A DNA stretch of 64,000 nt from DAOUKH01 sp965207995 (GCA_965207995.1 CBDBNG010000001.1:124001-188000), one strand, 5' to 3'. Positions 1-8,263 are shown, numbered from the stretch's first letter. The notes: generated by a model not told the origin, from the letters alone. A program made the numbers and translations.

Positions 1-647
1 GCCTCACTGCCCGATTCCACCGGGACGTAGCCCGACACATAGCGAGTGGGCACGCCCCAGGAGCGGGCAATGGCGATCATCACGTGCGCATAGTCCTGAC
101 AGACACCCAGGCCGTTTTCCAGGATGTGGTCAATCGGCGAGGCCACCGACGTGCTCCCCGGCACGTACTCGAAGCTGCGGTGCAGCGTCTCGGAGAGCCC
201 GGTGAGGGCCTCCAGCGGGTCGCCCTCCGCCTTGATGCCCACCCGCCCCACAAAGCCGTCGAGAGCGGCGGAGGGGCGGGCCACGGCGCTGGGGTGCGTG
301 AAATCCCAATAGGCGAAGGAGTCCCGCCACGAGCGGATTTCTCCCCAAGCGCCGGTCCCAAGGGGGCCTGAGGGCGGGGCCGGAGCCACGGTCTGCACCG
401 TGGACCAGGCGGTTATCTCCAAGGCATCGTGCTCGCGATGGATGTTCAGGACGTGCTTGGTGTTGCCGAAGATGTCCCGCTCGCTGTTGATAGACGAGGG
501 AGGCGCGGTCGAGAGCTCGAAGCCGAGACGTTGTTGGCCGGCGTCGTCCCGAGGCTTCAAGCAGAGCGCCATTACGCAGCCCCGCACCGGCACGGAGTAC
601 GAGTACCGGGAGACGTGGTTGATCTCGTAGCGGGTCGTGCCCTGCAC
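1..647 (-). CDS. Transglutaminase-like cysteine protease family protein (3' end cut by window)
   Basis: About 215 residues of the N-terminal part are visible; the gene runs off the left edge. I start it at the GTG at 647, two bases after the stop of the alpha-E gene. The N-terminal half is a beta-rich region beginning TTRYEINHVSRYSYSVPV, as in bacterial transglutaminase N-terminal domains. It is followed by the catalytic-cysteine segment NGLGVCQDYAHVMIAIARSW, with the Cys in the expected GxCQD(Y/F)AH context, and then RYVSGYVP. The His and Asp of the triad would lie beyond the window. Homologues are cytoplasmic peptidase/transglutaminase-fold proteins that nearly always sit beside alpha-E and circularly permuted ATP-grasp genes, as here. 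The substrate is unknown. Confidence 0.85.
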   Translation of the reverse strand, partial: MQGTTRYEINHVSRYSYSVPVRGCVMALCLKPRDDAGQQRLGFELSTAPPSSINSERDIFGNTKHVLNIHREHDALEITAWSTVQTVAPAPPSGPLGTGAWGEIRSWRDSFAYWDFTHPSAVARPSAALDGFVGRVGIKAEGDPLEALTGLSETLHRSFEYVPGSTSVASPIDHILENGLGVCQDYAHVMIAIARSWGVPTRYVSGYVPVESGSE

Positions 648-649
648 GG

Positions 650-1612
650 TCAGCCTGCCCGAAAGTCCTCTACCGGGTAGTCGAAGTAGGCCGAGGCGAC
701 GAGGTGGTGCAGCTCCCTTCCGTGCTCCAGGACTTGGCGAAGGAGGTCCGCGTGGTCTTCGCGGTCGGGCCAGTCGTAGCGTATGAGCGACGTCATGCGT
801 CCTATCAGCCGCGCCGCCGCGGCGCTGGAGGCTGTGTCGGGGCCGGGGCCGAGCGTGTTGAGGTCTGAGGCCACCCTGTCCAGCGACCGGCACAGTGAGT
901 CGGGCAGGTTGGGGTCGGTCGCCAACAGGTCCATGACCTGCTTCGGCCGCACCTCGACGCTGTACCGCTGGTTGTACACCTCGAAGGCGTGCCATACGCG
1001 CAACAGGCCCGTCCAGTCGGCGTCCGCTTCATCTGCGACGTTCGCCGCGGTGTCGAGCTGCGTGAGCAGGAGCGAGGACGAGAGCTGGGAACGTTCGATG
1101 AACCGGCCGATCTGCAGGAAGCGCCAGCCCTCGTCGCGGTACATGGTGGCGCCGGCGACGCCGGAGAAGGTTGCGAGCTCGGCCACGAGCTCGTCGTAGA
1201 AGATTTCCGGGGAGTTCCAGATGTCCCGGACTCTCAGCTTCTGCACGCGGAGATAGGCGAGGTTGAGCCGGGTCCACATCTCGGCGCTGATGCAGTGACG
1301 CATCTGCCGGGCGTTCTCCCGCCCCAGCGCGAAGCAGCTCCATACCGAGTAGGGATTGGAGCGCTCGAACGTGAGGTCGTCCGTCAAGGTGTAGGCGTCG
1401 GCTAACGTAAAGGCATCGTCGCCGACCTCGAGGACCTCGCCGGGAGGCCGCCGGTTCAGGCTGCCGTAGATCCGGCTCCATCCGTAGTAGATTTGCCGCG
1501 GAGGCCGGTCGACCAGCGCCTCAGTCTCGAGCCGGAGCAGGCGGCATAGGTGCTCGGCCCGCTCCAGGTAGCGGCCCATCCAGTAGAGGCCCTGTGCGCT
1601 GCGTGCCAGCAT
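650..1612 (-). CDS. Alpha-E domain-containing protein
   Basis: This is a 320-residue, largely helical protein starting MLARSAQGLYWMGRYLERAEH, the typical opening of the bacterial alpha-E family (formerly DUF403). The ATG at 1612 lies three bases after the stop of the upstream ATP-grasp gene, so the two are probably translationally coupled. A transglutaminase-like gene follows after two bases. The trio is a widely conserved genomic unit, proposed from comparative genomics to modify or ligate peptides, but no reaction has been shown as far as I know. No signal peptide or membrane segment is seen, so it is probably cytoplasmic. Confidence 0.88.
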   Translation of the reverse strand: MLARSAQGLYWMGRYLERAEHLCRLLRLETEALVDRPPRQIYYGWSRIYGSLNRRPPGEVLEVGDDAFTLADAYTLTDDLTFERSNPYSVWSCFALGRENARQMRHCISAEMWTRLNLAYLRVQKLRVRDIWNSPEIFYDELVAELATFSGVAGATMYRDEGWRFLQIGRFIERSQLSSSLLLTQLDTAANVADEADADWTGLLRVWHAFEVYNQRYSVEVRPKQVMDLLATDPNLPDSLCRSLDRVASDLNTLGPGPDTASSAAAARLIGRMTSLIRYDWPDREDHADLLRQVLEHGRELHHLVASAYFDYPVEDFRAG

Positions 1613-1615
1613 GGG

Positions 1616-3076
1616 TCAGTCCTCGAGCACCCAGAGGTCTTTGCCGCCCCCGCCCTGGCTGGAGTTGACCACGAGGCTTCCCTTCCGCAATGCGACGCGG
1701 CAAAACGCGCCGGGCACGATGCGGGTCTCGCGTCCCTGCAGCACGAACGGGCGGAGGTCGACGTGGCGCGACTCGAACCGGCCGTCGATAAGGCATGGCG
1801 CGCGGGAGAGGTCGAGCACCGGCTGTGATATGAAGCCGGCCGGATCGGCGCGCAACTGATCAGCATAGGCGTCGCGCTCTTCGGCCGTTGAGTGGGGGCC
1901 GACAAGCATGCCGTAGCCTCCGGACTCGCCCACCCGCTTGACCACCAGGTCCTGCAGGTTGTCCAGGGTGAATTCAAGGTCTTCGGGCCGTCGGCAGAGC
2001 CTGGTGTCGACGTTGGCGAGGATGGGTTCCTCGCTTAGGTAGTAGCGGACCATGTCGGGGACGTAGGCGTAGACGCTCTTGTCGTCGGCCACACCCGTTC
2101 CGGGCGCGTTCGCCAGCGTCACGTTGCCCAGCCTGTAGGCGTGCATCAGTCCGGGCACGCCAAGAAGGGAGTCGGGCCGGAAGACGAGCGGGTCGAGGAA
2201 GTCGTCGTCCACCCGACGGTAGATCACGTCCACGCGCTGCAGTCCCTCCGTGGTGCGCATGTAGACGAAGCCATCGTTGACGAGGAGGTCGCGCCCCTCC
2301 ACCAACTCGGCCCCAAGCTCGCGGGCCAGGAAGATGTGCTCGTAGAAGGCGGAGTTGTAGACCCCGGGGGTGAGCAGCGCGATGCACGGGTCGGACTGCC
2401 CCTTTGGTGCGAGCTCGCGCAGCGTTTCCTGGAGCAGGCCTCCGTAGTGTGACACCTCCCGCACACGCGACCTTCGATAGAGGCGGGGCAGGCTCGACTT
2501 GGCGACCTTCCGGTTCGCCAGCATGTACGACACGCCGGAGGGGACGCGAAGGTTGTCCTCCAGCACCATGAAGCCGTCGTTGGTGCGTACCAGGTCGGTG
2601 CCGCAAATGGCGACCCAGATGCCATGGGGCGCGGAGAAGCCGCGCATCTCGACCCGGTACTGCGGGCACCCGCGAATCATGTCGGCGGGGACCACGCCAT
2701 CGTGTACGATCCGCGGCTCCCCGTGAGCGCCATTCGCGCCGGATGGCCCGTAGATCTCTTCCAGGAAGAGGTTGAGGGCCTTCAGGCGCTGGGTCAGACC
2801 CGCCTCCAGATGGCTCCACTCGGCGGCAGAGAGCACCCGAGGGACGCAGTCGACGGGCAGGGTGCGCTCCTGGGCCTCCTCGTTGCCGTAGACGGCGAAG
2901 GTGATCCCCTCGTTCTCGAACGAGCGCGAGAAGCGGTCTTGAATCGTGGCCAACCGGTCGGCGGGGAGCCGCGTCAGAAGCTCATGCACGGGCCGCCAAT
3001 GCTCCCGCGGACTGCCGTCGGGCAGGAACATCTCGTCGTAGAAGGCCGGTTCGAGGTCGTAGGTGTCGAAGTCCAC
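1616..3076 (-). CDS. Circularly permuted ATP-grasp family protein
   Basis: The protein has 486 residues with a GTG start at 3076, preceded by AAGGAG about 15 bases upstream. It matches the circularly permuted ATP-grasp family (formerly DUF404/DUF407): recognisable segments include AFYDEMF near the N-terminus, FMVLEDNLRVPSGVSYMLANR in the middle, VDVIYRRVDDDFLDP, and a C-terminal NSSQGGGGKDLWVLED. ATP-grasp enzymes form carboxylate-amine or carboxylate-thiol bonds through acyl phosphates, so a peptide-ligase-like role is plausible but the substrate is unknown. It is the first gene of the minus-strand trio with alpha-E and transglutaminase-like genes and diverges from the ferredoxin gene. Confidence 0.88.
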   Translation of the reverse strand: MDFDTYDLEPAFYDEMFLPDGSPREHWRPVHELLTRLPADRLATIQDRFSRSFENEGITFAVYGNEEAQERTLPVDCVPRVLSAAEWSHLEAGLTQRLKALNLFLEEIYGPSGANGAHGEPRIVHDGVVPADMIRGCPQYRVEMRGFSAPHGIWVAICGTDLVRTNDGFMVLEDNLRVPSGVSYMLANRKVAKSSLPRLYRRSRVREVSHYGGLLQETLRELAPKGQSDPCIALLTPGVYNSAFYEHIFLARELGAELVEGRDLLVNDGFVYMRTTEGLQRVDVIYRRVDDDFLDPLVFRPDSLLGVPGLMHAYRLGNVTLANAPGTGVADDKSVYAYVPDMVRYYLSEEPILANVDTRLCRRPEDLEFTLDNLQDLVVKRVGESGGYGMLVGPHSTAEERDAYADQLRADPAGFISQPVLDLSRAPCLIDGRFESRHVDLRPFVLQGRETRIVPGAFCRVALRKGSLVVNSSQGGGGKDLWVLED

Positions 3077-3193
3077 GTCGGCGTACCGACTCCTTCGGGA
3101 ACATGGTCGCTTCTACTGAAGCCACCTAGAGCCGCGGTCAGCGTTCGACGGGATGCTACCATTTTGGCAGCGGGCGCGCGAAGGCGGCGGCTC

Positions 3194-3221
3194 TTGATGC
3201 CCGGCGATGCCAGCATATACA
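3194..3221 (+). promoter_or_regulatory. Promoter of the ferredoxin gene
   Basis: A sigma70-like promoter with -35 TTGATG (3194-3199), a 16-base spacer and -10 TATACA (3216-3221). It lies about 48 bases before the ferredoxin ATG in the divergent region with the ATP-grasp gene. Confidence 0.6.
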
Positions 3222-3268
3222 CTGGTGGGTGGACACACCACTTTCCAGTCAGAAGGGGCTCTCATCGG

Positions 3269-3526
3269 ATGGCGTACATCATTACCGAACCGTGCATCGG
3301 GGTTAAGGACCACGCGTGCGTCGAGGTCTGCCCGGTCGATTGCATTCACCCGCGCCAAGGCGACCCCGAGTTCGACGACGTCGAAATGCTCTACATCAAC
3401 CCTGACGAGTGCATCGACTGCGCCGCGTGCGAGCCGGTGTGCCCGGTGAACGCGATCTTCGAGGAGGACGCGACGCCGGACCAGTGGAAGAACTACATCG
3501 AAATCAATAAGAACTACTTCGAATAG
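3269..3526 (+). CDS. fdxA: 7Fe ferredoxin ([3Fe-4S][4Fe-4S])
   Basis: A small 85-residue cytoplasmic electron carrier. Cysteines at positions 9, 17, 21 and 25 and at 48, 51, 54 and 58 form two cluster motifs: the first spaced as in seven-iron ferredoxins (EPCIGVKDHACVEVCPVDC) and the second CIDCAACEPVCPV. Length and motif order match FdxA-type ferredoxins of actinobacteria and Thermus. The start ATG follows a promoter at 3194-3221 and the gene is closed by its own hairpin terminator, so it looks monocistronic. Its redox partner is not identified in the window; the nearby aconitase also carries an Fe-S cluster but is not an obvious partner. Confidence 0.93.
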   Translation: MAYIITEPCIGVKDHACVEVCPVDCIHPRQGDPEFDDVEMLYINPDECIDCAACEPVCPVNAIFEEDATPDQWKNYIEINKNYFE

Positions 3527-3569
3527 CGCGGGGCGCCTCCGGCGCCGCGCGGCGGAGCGATTGAATGCA

Positions 3570-3606
3570 ACGGGCGCCATGTCCGCGAAGTGGCGCCCGT
3601 TTTCTT
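3570..3606 (+). terminator. Rho-independent terminator after ferredoxin
   Basis: A perfect 9-bp stem (CGGGCGCCA / TGGCGCCCG) with an 11-base loop is followed by TTTTCTT. It separates the ferredoxin from the aconitase gene. Confidence 0.85.
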
Positions 3607-3667
3607 GGAACCGCCCGCGCTAAAGCGGACGACGGTCGGCCTTGGGTCGAATCGATTGGAGGAGCAG

Positions 3668-5935
3668 ATGGTCGCGATTGAGTCCACCCCCGAGTTTGTG
3701 GCGGAATCGTATGCGAGGACGCGCGCGAATCTGGACATCGTCCGGGGACGGCTGGGCCGGCCGCTCAACCTGACGGAGAAGGTCCTCTACGGCCATCTCG
3801 ACGACCCCCATGGGGAGGACTTAGTCGCCGGCCAGAGCTACCTCCAGCTGAAGCCGGACCGGATCGCGATGCAGGACGCGACGGCGCAGATGGCGCTGCT
3901 GCAGTTCATGCTCGCGGGCAAGGACAGCGTCGCCGTGCCGACGACCGTCCACTGCGACCATCTCATCCAAGCCCGCACCGGCGCTAGCCAGGACCTGGCG
4001 GCGGCGCAGGAGGAGAACAACGAGGTCTACGCATTCTTGAAGTCGGTGGCGCAGCGCTACGGCGCGGGCTTCTGGAAGCCCGGCTCGGGCATCATCCATC
4101 AGGTGGTGCTGGAGAACTACGCCTTTCCCGGCGGCATGATGATTGGCACGGACTCGCATACGCCGAATGCGGGCGGGCTCGGCATGTTCGCGGCGGGCGT
4201 GGGCGGCGCGGACGCCGTCGATGTGCTGGCCGACTTCCCCTGGGAAGTGCTGCACCCCAACGTCGTCGGCGTCAAGCTGACCGGCGCGCCCAGCGGCTGG
4301 ACCGCGCCCAAGGACGTGATCCTCTACCTCTGCGGACTGCTGACGGTGGCGGGCGGCACCAACCGCGTGATCGAGTATTTTGGGCCGGGCGCGGAGCAGA
4401 TCAGCTGCACCGGCAAGGCGACGATCTGCAACATGGGCGCCGAGCTTGGCGCGACGTGCTCGATCTTCCCCTATGACCGTCGCATGGCGACCTATTTGGA
4501 GGCGACGGAGCGCTCGGCGCTCGCCAGACTGGCCGACGAGAACTCGGACTTGCTCCGCGCCGACGCCGAGGTGGAGGCCGACCCCGAGCGCTACTACGAG
4601 ATGGTGGTCGAGATCGATCTGTCGAAACTGGAGCCGCACGTCGTCGGGCCGCACACGCCCGACCTGGCGCGGCCGGTTTCCAAACTCGCCGCCGACGTGG
4701 CGTCGGAGGGCTACGCCGACAACATCTCGGCCGCGCTGGTGGGAAGCTGCACCAACTCCTCCTATGAGGACATCGCCCGCACCGCCGACATCGCGGCGCA
4801 GGCGCGCGACCAGGGCGCGAAGGTCAAGACGTCGTTCCTGGTGACGCCGGGGTCGGAGCAGGTGCGCGCCACCATCGAGCGGGACCGGCAGATGGAGGTC
4901 CTGCAGTCGGTCGACGCGACGGTGCTGGCGAACGCCTGCGGGCCGTGCATCGGCCAGTGGAAGCGGAGCGACATCGAGCCCGGCGAGCGCAACAGCATCA
5001 TCTCGTCGTTCAACCGCAACTTTCCGAAGCGCAACGACGGCAACGCCGAGACGCTGTCGTTCATCGCCAGCCCGGAGATCGTGATGGCCTACGCCCTGGC
5101 GGGCAGCCTCTCCTTCAACCCGCTCACGGACAGCCTGGAGGGGAAGGACGGGCCGTTCATGCTGGAGGCGCCCGCGCCGGCCCCTGAGGTGCCGCCAGAC
5201 GGCTTCCTCAGCGACTCGCAGGGATTCGTGGCGCCGTCGGCGAACGGTGCGGCCGTGGACGTGCGCGTGGCTCCTGACAGCGGCCGGCTGCAAATCCTGA
5301 CGCCCTTCCCCGCCTGGGACGGCCGCGACTTCGAGCGTCTGCCGGTGCTGCTGAAGGCCAAGGGCAAGTGCACCACCGACCACATCTCGCCGGCGGGCCC
5401 GTGGCTCGCGTATCGGGGCCACCTCGACAAGATCAGCGACAACGCCTTCCTCGGCGCGGTCAACGCCTTCACCGGCGAGACCGGCGAGGGGCGCGACCCG
5501 CTGACGGGCGATACCGGCGTCGCCTTCCCCAAGATCGCCCGCGGTCTGGGCGCGGCGGGACGGCGCTGGGTTGCCGTCGGCGACTGGAACTACGGCGAGG
5601 GCAGCTCCCGCGAGCATGCCGCGATGAGCCCGCGCTATCTCGGCGCGGCGGCGATCATCACCCGCGCTTTCGCCCGCATCCATGAGTCGAACCTGAAGAA
5701 ACAGGGCGTTCTGCCCTTCACCTTCGCCAACCCCGACGACTACGACGCCGTCCTTGAGGACGACGAGATCAGCATCACGGGGTTGAGCGACCTCGCGCCC
5801 GGCAAGCCGGTGGCCGCGACGATCCACCACAGCGACGGCTCGTCGCAGGCCATCGAGTTGAATCACACGCTCAACGAAGAGCAGATCGCGTGGTTCAAGG
5901 CGGGGTCGGCGCTCAACGCGCTGAACGCGAAGTAG
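3668..5935 (+). CDS. acnA: Aconitate hydratase
   Basis: The protein has 755 residues and interconverts citrate and isocitrate in the TCA cycle through a [4Fe-4S] cluster. The length and motifs fit the mitochondrial/AcnA-like type: GTDSHTPNAGGLGMFAAGVGG in the N-terminal half, cluster cysteines in VGSCTNSSYED and NACGPCIGQW, and the C-terminal swivel domain with GDWNYGEGSSREHAAMSPR. The ATG at 3668 is preceded by GGAGGAG at good spacing; longer in-frame starts overlap the upstream terminator and are not credible. It stands alone, bounded by the ferredoxin terminator and a palindromic repeat. Confidence 0.96.
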   Translation: MVAIESTPEFVAESYARTRANLDIVRGRLGRPLNLTEKVLYGHLDDPHGEDLVAGQSYLQLKPDRIAMQDATAQMALLQFMLAGKDSVAVPTTVHCDHLIQARTGASQDLAAAQEENNEVYAFLKSVAQRYGAGFWKPGSGIIHQVVLENYAFPGGMMIGTDSHTPNAGGLGMFAAGVGGADAVDVLADFPWEVLHPNVVGVKLTGAPSGWTAPKDVILYLCGLLTVAGGTNRVIEYFGPGAEQISCTGKATICNMGAELGATCSIFPYDRRMATYLEATERSALARLADENSDLLRADAEVEADPERYYEMVVEIDLSKLEPHVVGPHTPDLARPVSKLAADVASEGYADNISAALVGSCTNSSYEDIARTADIAAQARDQGAKVKTSFLVTPGSEQVRATIERDRQMEVLQSVDATVLANACGPCIGQWKRSDIEPGERNSIISSFNRNFPKRNDGNAETLSFIASPEIVMAYALAGSLSFNPLTDSLEGKDGPFMLEAPAPAPEVPPDGFLSDSQGFVAPSANGAAVDVRVAPDSGRLQILTPFPAWDGRDFERLPVLLKAKGKCTTDHISPAGPWLAYRGHLDKISDNAFLGAVNAFTGETGEGRDPLTGDTGVAFPKIARGLGAAGRRWVAVGDWNYGEGSSREHAAMSPRYLGAAAIITRAFARIHESNLKKQGVLPFTFANPDDYDAVLEDDEISITGLSDLAPGKPVAATIHHSDGSSQAIELNHTLNEEQIAWFKAGSALNALNAK

Positions 5936-5949
5936 GGGAGGCTCGCTCC

Positions 5950-5990
5950 GGCCCGCCCTCAGTCCCTCCCAGAGGGAGGCATGAGGTGCT
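5950..5990. repeat. Palindromic intergenic repeat, type 1 copy a
   Basis: CCGCCCTCAGTCCCTCCC is followed by AGA and the complementary GGGAGG (stem at 5965-5979). The same 18-base lead occurs again at about 7815, so this is an interspersed element. It sits between the convergent aconitase and UGSC genes and could also act as a bidirectional transcription barrier. Confidence 0.6.
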
Positions 5991-6009
5991 CGCCAAAGCG
6001 GTGCGGGCG

Positions 6010-6540
6010 CTATTTCAGGACGATGCGCTCGAACTGGTCGACGGCGAGCTTGGCGCGCTCGCGGAGGGGTTCCTCGGTGAGGCTGCCGAGGGGGTGGGCG
6101 ACCTCGGCCCATTCGATGTCGGGGATGCCGCCGATCTTGGCCATGGCCTTGCAGACGTCGCGGAACCGGTCGGTGCCGATGAGCATGGAGGGGACGCCCA
6201 TCTTCTCGAGTTCGATGCTGTTGAGCAGACCGCTCGAACTGCAGGAGCCTCAGTCGCCGTGGGTGAGGATGATGACGTCGCAGTCCTCGACGTCGCGCCA
6301 CTCGTCGCGCTTCATCACCCGCATGCCCTGGTAGACGCCGCGGACGACGCCGCCGAGCTCGTAGCGGGAGCGCAGCTCTTCCTCCACCATGTCGAGGAGG
6401 CGGTCGGCGTTGAGTTTCCGGTTGCTGTAGAGGCCGACCCTCCTGCCGTCAAGGGTGGGCAGCCGCGGGGCCAGCCCTTCCATCTCGGCGATCGACTCCG
6501 CCGTGGGCTCCAGGACGGTGAGACGCTGCGCTACGACCAT
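6010..6540 (-). CDS. UGSC-family selenoprotein (Sec encoded by in-frame TGA)
   Basis: An ordinary reading stops at a TGA at 6252-6250, but the same frame continues to 6010 with fully protein-like sequence, giving 176 residues with selenocysteine at residue 97 in the motif HGD-U-GSCSSSGLL. UGSC-containing proteins are a known selenoprotein family described from marine metagenomes; Cys homologues exist. Downstream bases form a bacterial SECIS-like hairpin. The N-terminal part (about 1-95) ends in the strand CDVIILTHGD, placing Sec at the tip of a Rossmann-like beta strand and Cys99 nearby, so a Sec/thiol redox role is likely (inference). It follows a 363-aa partner gene in one operon. No selA, selB, selC or selD is in the window. 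Confidence 0.88.
6223..6252 (-). promoter_or_regulatory. Bacterial SECIS-like element at the Sec UGA
   Basis: On the minus strand the TGA (6252-6250) is followed after 18 bases by the loop GGTCT (6231-6227), closed by GAGC (6235-6232) and GCTC (6226-6223). From memory the E. coli fdhF SECIS has the same GGUCU loop 18 bases after its UGA. This supports SelB-dependent recoding rather than termination. Confidence 0.8.
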
Positions 6541-6578
6541 GGCGTTCCTCCCCTGCCGCGCTTCGTGGCGATTATAGC

Positions 6579-7670
6579 CTAGTAGCCCTCGATGACGCGC
6601 GAGACGGGCGCCCCGCCGTAGGGGAAGAGGCAGTGGACGAAGGCGCCGGCGTAGGCGCCGGAGACGGCGACGTAGATGTCGTCGGGGGTTGCGCCGGCGG
6701 CGACATAGCGCTCGTCGTCGCCCTCGACGACGGGCGAGCCGATGCGCTCGCCGAGCCCGCCGCTGACGCCCCAGCCATTCTCCTTGGCCCAACGGACGGT
6801 GCGGCGCGTGCTCTCGAAGATGGCCTGGCGGATGTCGGCCTTGGACCAGCCGGCCCGCACGAAGTGGTCGGCGCACTCCGGCGGCAAGATGACGACCGTG
6901 AATCCGGCGGCGCTCATCTTGCCCGAGCCGCGTAGGTACTGGCAGAGCATGGCGATGGTCTCATCGGCGTCCTGGGCGGCGGAGAGGCCGTATTGGACGT
7001 GGCCGTTGGTGGAGAAGAGGGTCACGACGCTCTGCTCGCGCTCGTAGCCGCGGTCGGCGTGGAGCGGGTTCAGCGAGGGGTAGTCGACCTCGTTTTCGAC
7101 GATGTGATAGCCGGCGTAGCGGGCGGGCTGACCGATGGTGGCGCGGTCGAGGATGGGCCGGTGCTCCTCCGCGTTGCCCGCGCCGGGCACGGAGCCGAGC
7201 ACGTTGATCTGCACGAGGCGCAGGGCGCGTCCGATGGTGGAGTTGGCCCGGTTCCCCGGGCCGAGGACGTTGCCGCGGAAGTTCATGCCCAGGCGCTCGA
7301 TGACGGGGCCGTTGACGATGAAGCCGAGGGCCGCCCCGCCGGTGGTGGCGTTGGGGATGTGCATGCTGCTGCGCTCGTCGCAGAGCGCTTCGAGCAAAGC
7401 GAGGGCGACGGGGAAGTAGTCCGGCTTGCAGCCGGCCATGACGGCGTTGATGGCGGCTTTTTCGACGGTGATGACGCGCCGCCGCGAGGGGTACTCACCG
7501 ACGATGTCGTCCGGGGCTCGCCCCGAGGCGTCGACGAAGGCGGCGACCTTCTCCTCTGTCGGCGGGACGATGGGGAGGCCGTCGGTCCAGCCGCGCTCGA
7601 AGAAGAGCTCGATGGCGTCGTCGAGGCCGTCGACGTCGTGCCGTGGGGAGGTCAGGGCTTCGCCCGCCAT
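6579..7670 (-). CDS. Conserved protein encoded with UGSC selenoprotein (putative partner)
   Basis: A 363-residue protein of unknown biochemical function. It starts with a short region leading into ELFFERGWTDGLPIVPPTEE, a motif I associate with proteins encoded beside, or fused to, UGSC-type proteins. Other conserved-looking parts are KAAINAVMAGCKPDYFPVA, MHIPNATTGGAALGFIVNGP and GPGNRANSTIGRALRL. There is no signal peptide or clear membrane segment, so it is probably cytoplasmic. Its stop lies 38 bases before the UGSC start and a good promoter precedes it, so both are expected on one mRNA. A joint redox or reductase complex is inference only. Confidence 0.8.
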   Translation of the reverse strand: MAGEALTSPRHDVDGLDDAIELFFERGWTDGLPIVPPTEEKVAAFVDASGRAPDDIVGEYPSRRRVITVEKAAINAVMAGCKPDYFPVALALLEALCDERSSMHIPNATTGGAALGFIVNGPVIERLGMNFRGNVLGPGNRANSTIGRALRLVQINVLGSVPGAGNAEEHRPILDRATIGQPARYAGYHIVENEVDYPSLNPLHADRGYEREQSVVTLFSTNGHVQYGLSAAQDADETIAMLCQYLRGSGKMSAAGFTVVILPPECADHFVRAGWSKADIRQAIFESTRRTVRWAKENGWGVSGGLGERIGSPVVEGDDERYVAAGATPDDIYVAVSGAYAGAFVHCLFPYGGAPVSRVIEGY

Positions 7671-7708
7671 GGGGGTCCTCCGGTGTGGAGTCAGGTCTGG
7701 TGGGCGTC

Positions 7709-7737
7709 AGGGTAGGGGGAGCGTGGGGTGGTGTCAA
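7709..7737 (-). promoter_or_regulatory. Promoter of the UGSC operon
   Basis: A minus-strand promoter with a perfect -35 TTGACA (7737-7732), a 17-base spacer and -10 TACCCT (7714-7709). It lies about 39 bases before the ATG at 7670. Confidence 0.7.
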
Positions 7738-7810
7738 AAGCGGCGTGGGTGGTCGGCTTTGAGTGGGCTTTGCGTTGGCGGCTCCGTGGACGGTGGTGCA
7801 CCCCTCCCCA

Positions 7811-7850
7811 CTCCCCGCCCTCAGTCCCTCCCTGAGGGAGGGAGGCTTAA
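7811..7850. repeat. Palindromic intergenic repeat, type 1 copy b
   Basis: The same lead as at 5950 (CCGCCCTCAGTCCCTCCC) is followed by a perfect 8-bp hairpin TCCCTCCC-TGA-GGGAGGGA at 7825-7843. It lies in the 252-base gap between the HIT gene and the UGSC operon promoter; nothing else was recognised there. Confidence 0.65.
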
Positions 7851-7922
7851 GGGGCTCTTCCTTACGTCAGGCAGGCAAAGATTTGCGTTTCGGATAGCAA
7901 TCCAACAGGTGGGATGGGCAAA

Positions 7923-8252
7923 TTAGAGGTACGGACCGAGGTGGAAGCCGCCGAGGACGTGCAGGTGGGCGTGGTGTTGAGTCTGGAGGGCGTCGGGGCC
8001 GAAGTTGGAGAGGAGGCGGAAGCCGTTGGGGCAGAGCTCTTCGGCGAGGTTGACGGCTGCAGTGCTGACCTTCTGCATCATGCCGCTCTTCCAGAGGTCC
8101 TGCTGGGCCATGTGCTCCTTGGGCATGGCCATCATCATCACCGGGGCCCACCGGAGGATGTTGTCGAAGATGATGACCTCGTCGTCTTGGTAGCGGATGG
8201 TGCCGGGCTCGCGGCCCGCGATGATTTCACAGAAGACGCAGTAGTACTGCAA
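7923..8252 (-). CDS. HIT (histidine triad) family protein
   Basis: The protein has 109 residues and belongs to the HINT/HIT superfamily of nucleotide phosphoramidases and hydrolases. The signature is at the C-terminus: TQHHAHLHVLGG, with the HxHxH triad in which the middle His is the nucleophile. The N-terminal CVFCEIIAG carries the Cys pair seen in zinc-binding HINT proteins, and DNILRWAPVMMMAMPKEH matches the family core. The start is a TTG 11 bases after the stop of the DnaC-like gene, so it is probably the last gene of the rplI-dnaB operon. The physiological substrate is unknown; AMP-lysine type phosphoramidates are typical. Confidence 0.88.
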   Translation of the reverse strand: MQYYCVFCEIIAGREPGTIRYQDDEVIIFDNILRWAPVMMMAMPKEHMAQQDLWKSGMMQKVSTAAVNLAEELCPNGFRLLSNFGPDALQTQHHAHLHVLGGFHLGPYL

Positions 8253-8263
8253 CGGCGGGACCC

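Noticed and set aside
3821..6301. 826-codon open frame antisense to aconitase
   Set aside because: It lies opposite a perfectly typical aconitase, its composition is Arg/Ala/Gly-rich without any domain, and long antisense frames are expected in GC-rich DNA.
6250..6876. Independent 208-codon protein ending at the TGA at 6250
   Set aside because: Its upstream part is out-of-family sequence overlapping the partner gene; the real protein starts at 6540 and reads through the TGA as selenocysteine.
7923..8252. GalT or diadenosine hydrolase identity for the HIT gene
   Set aside because: The short length and single HxHxH with HINT-like N-terminus fit the general HINT group; no GalT features are present.
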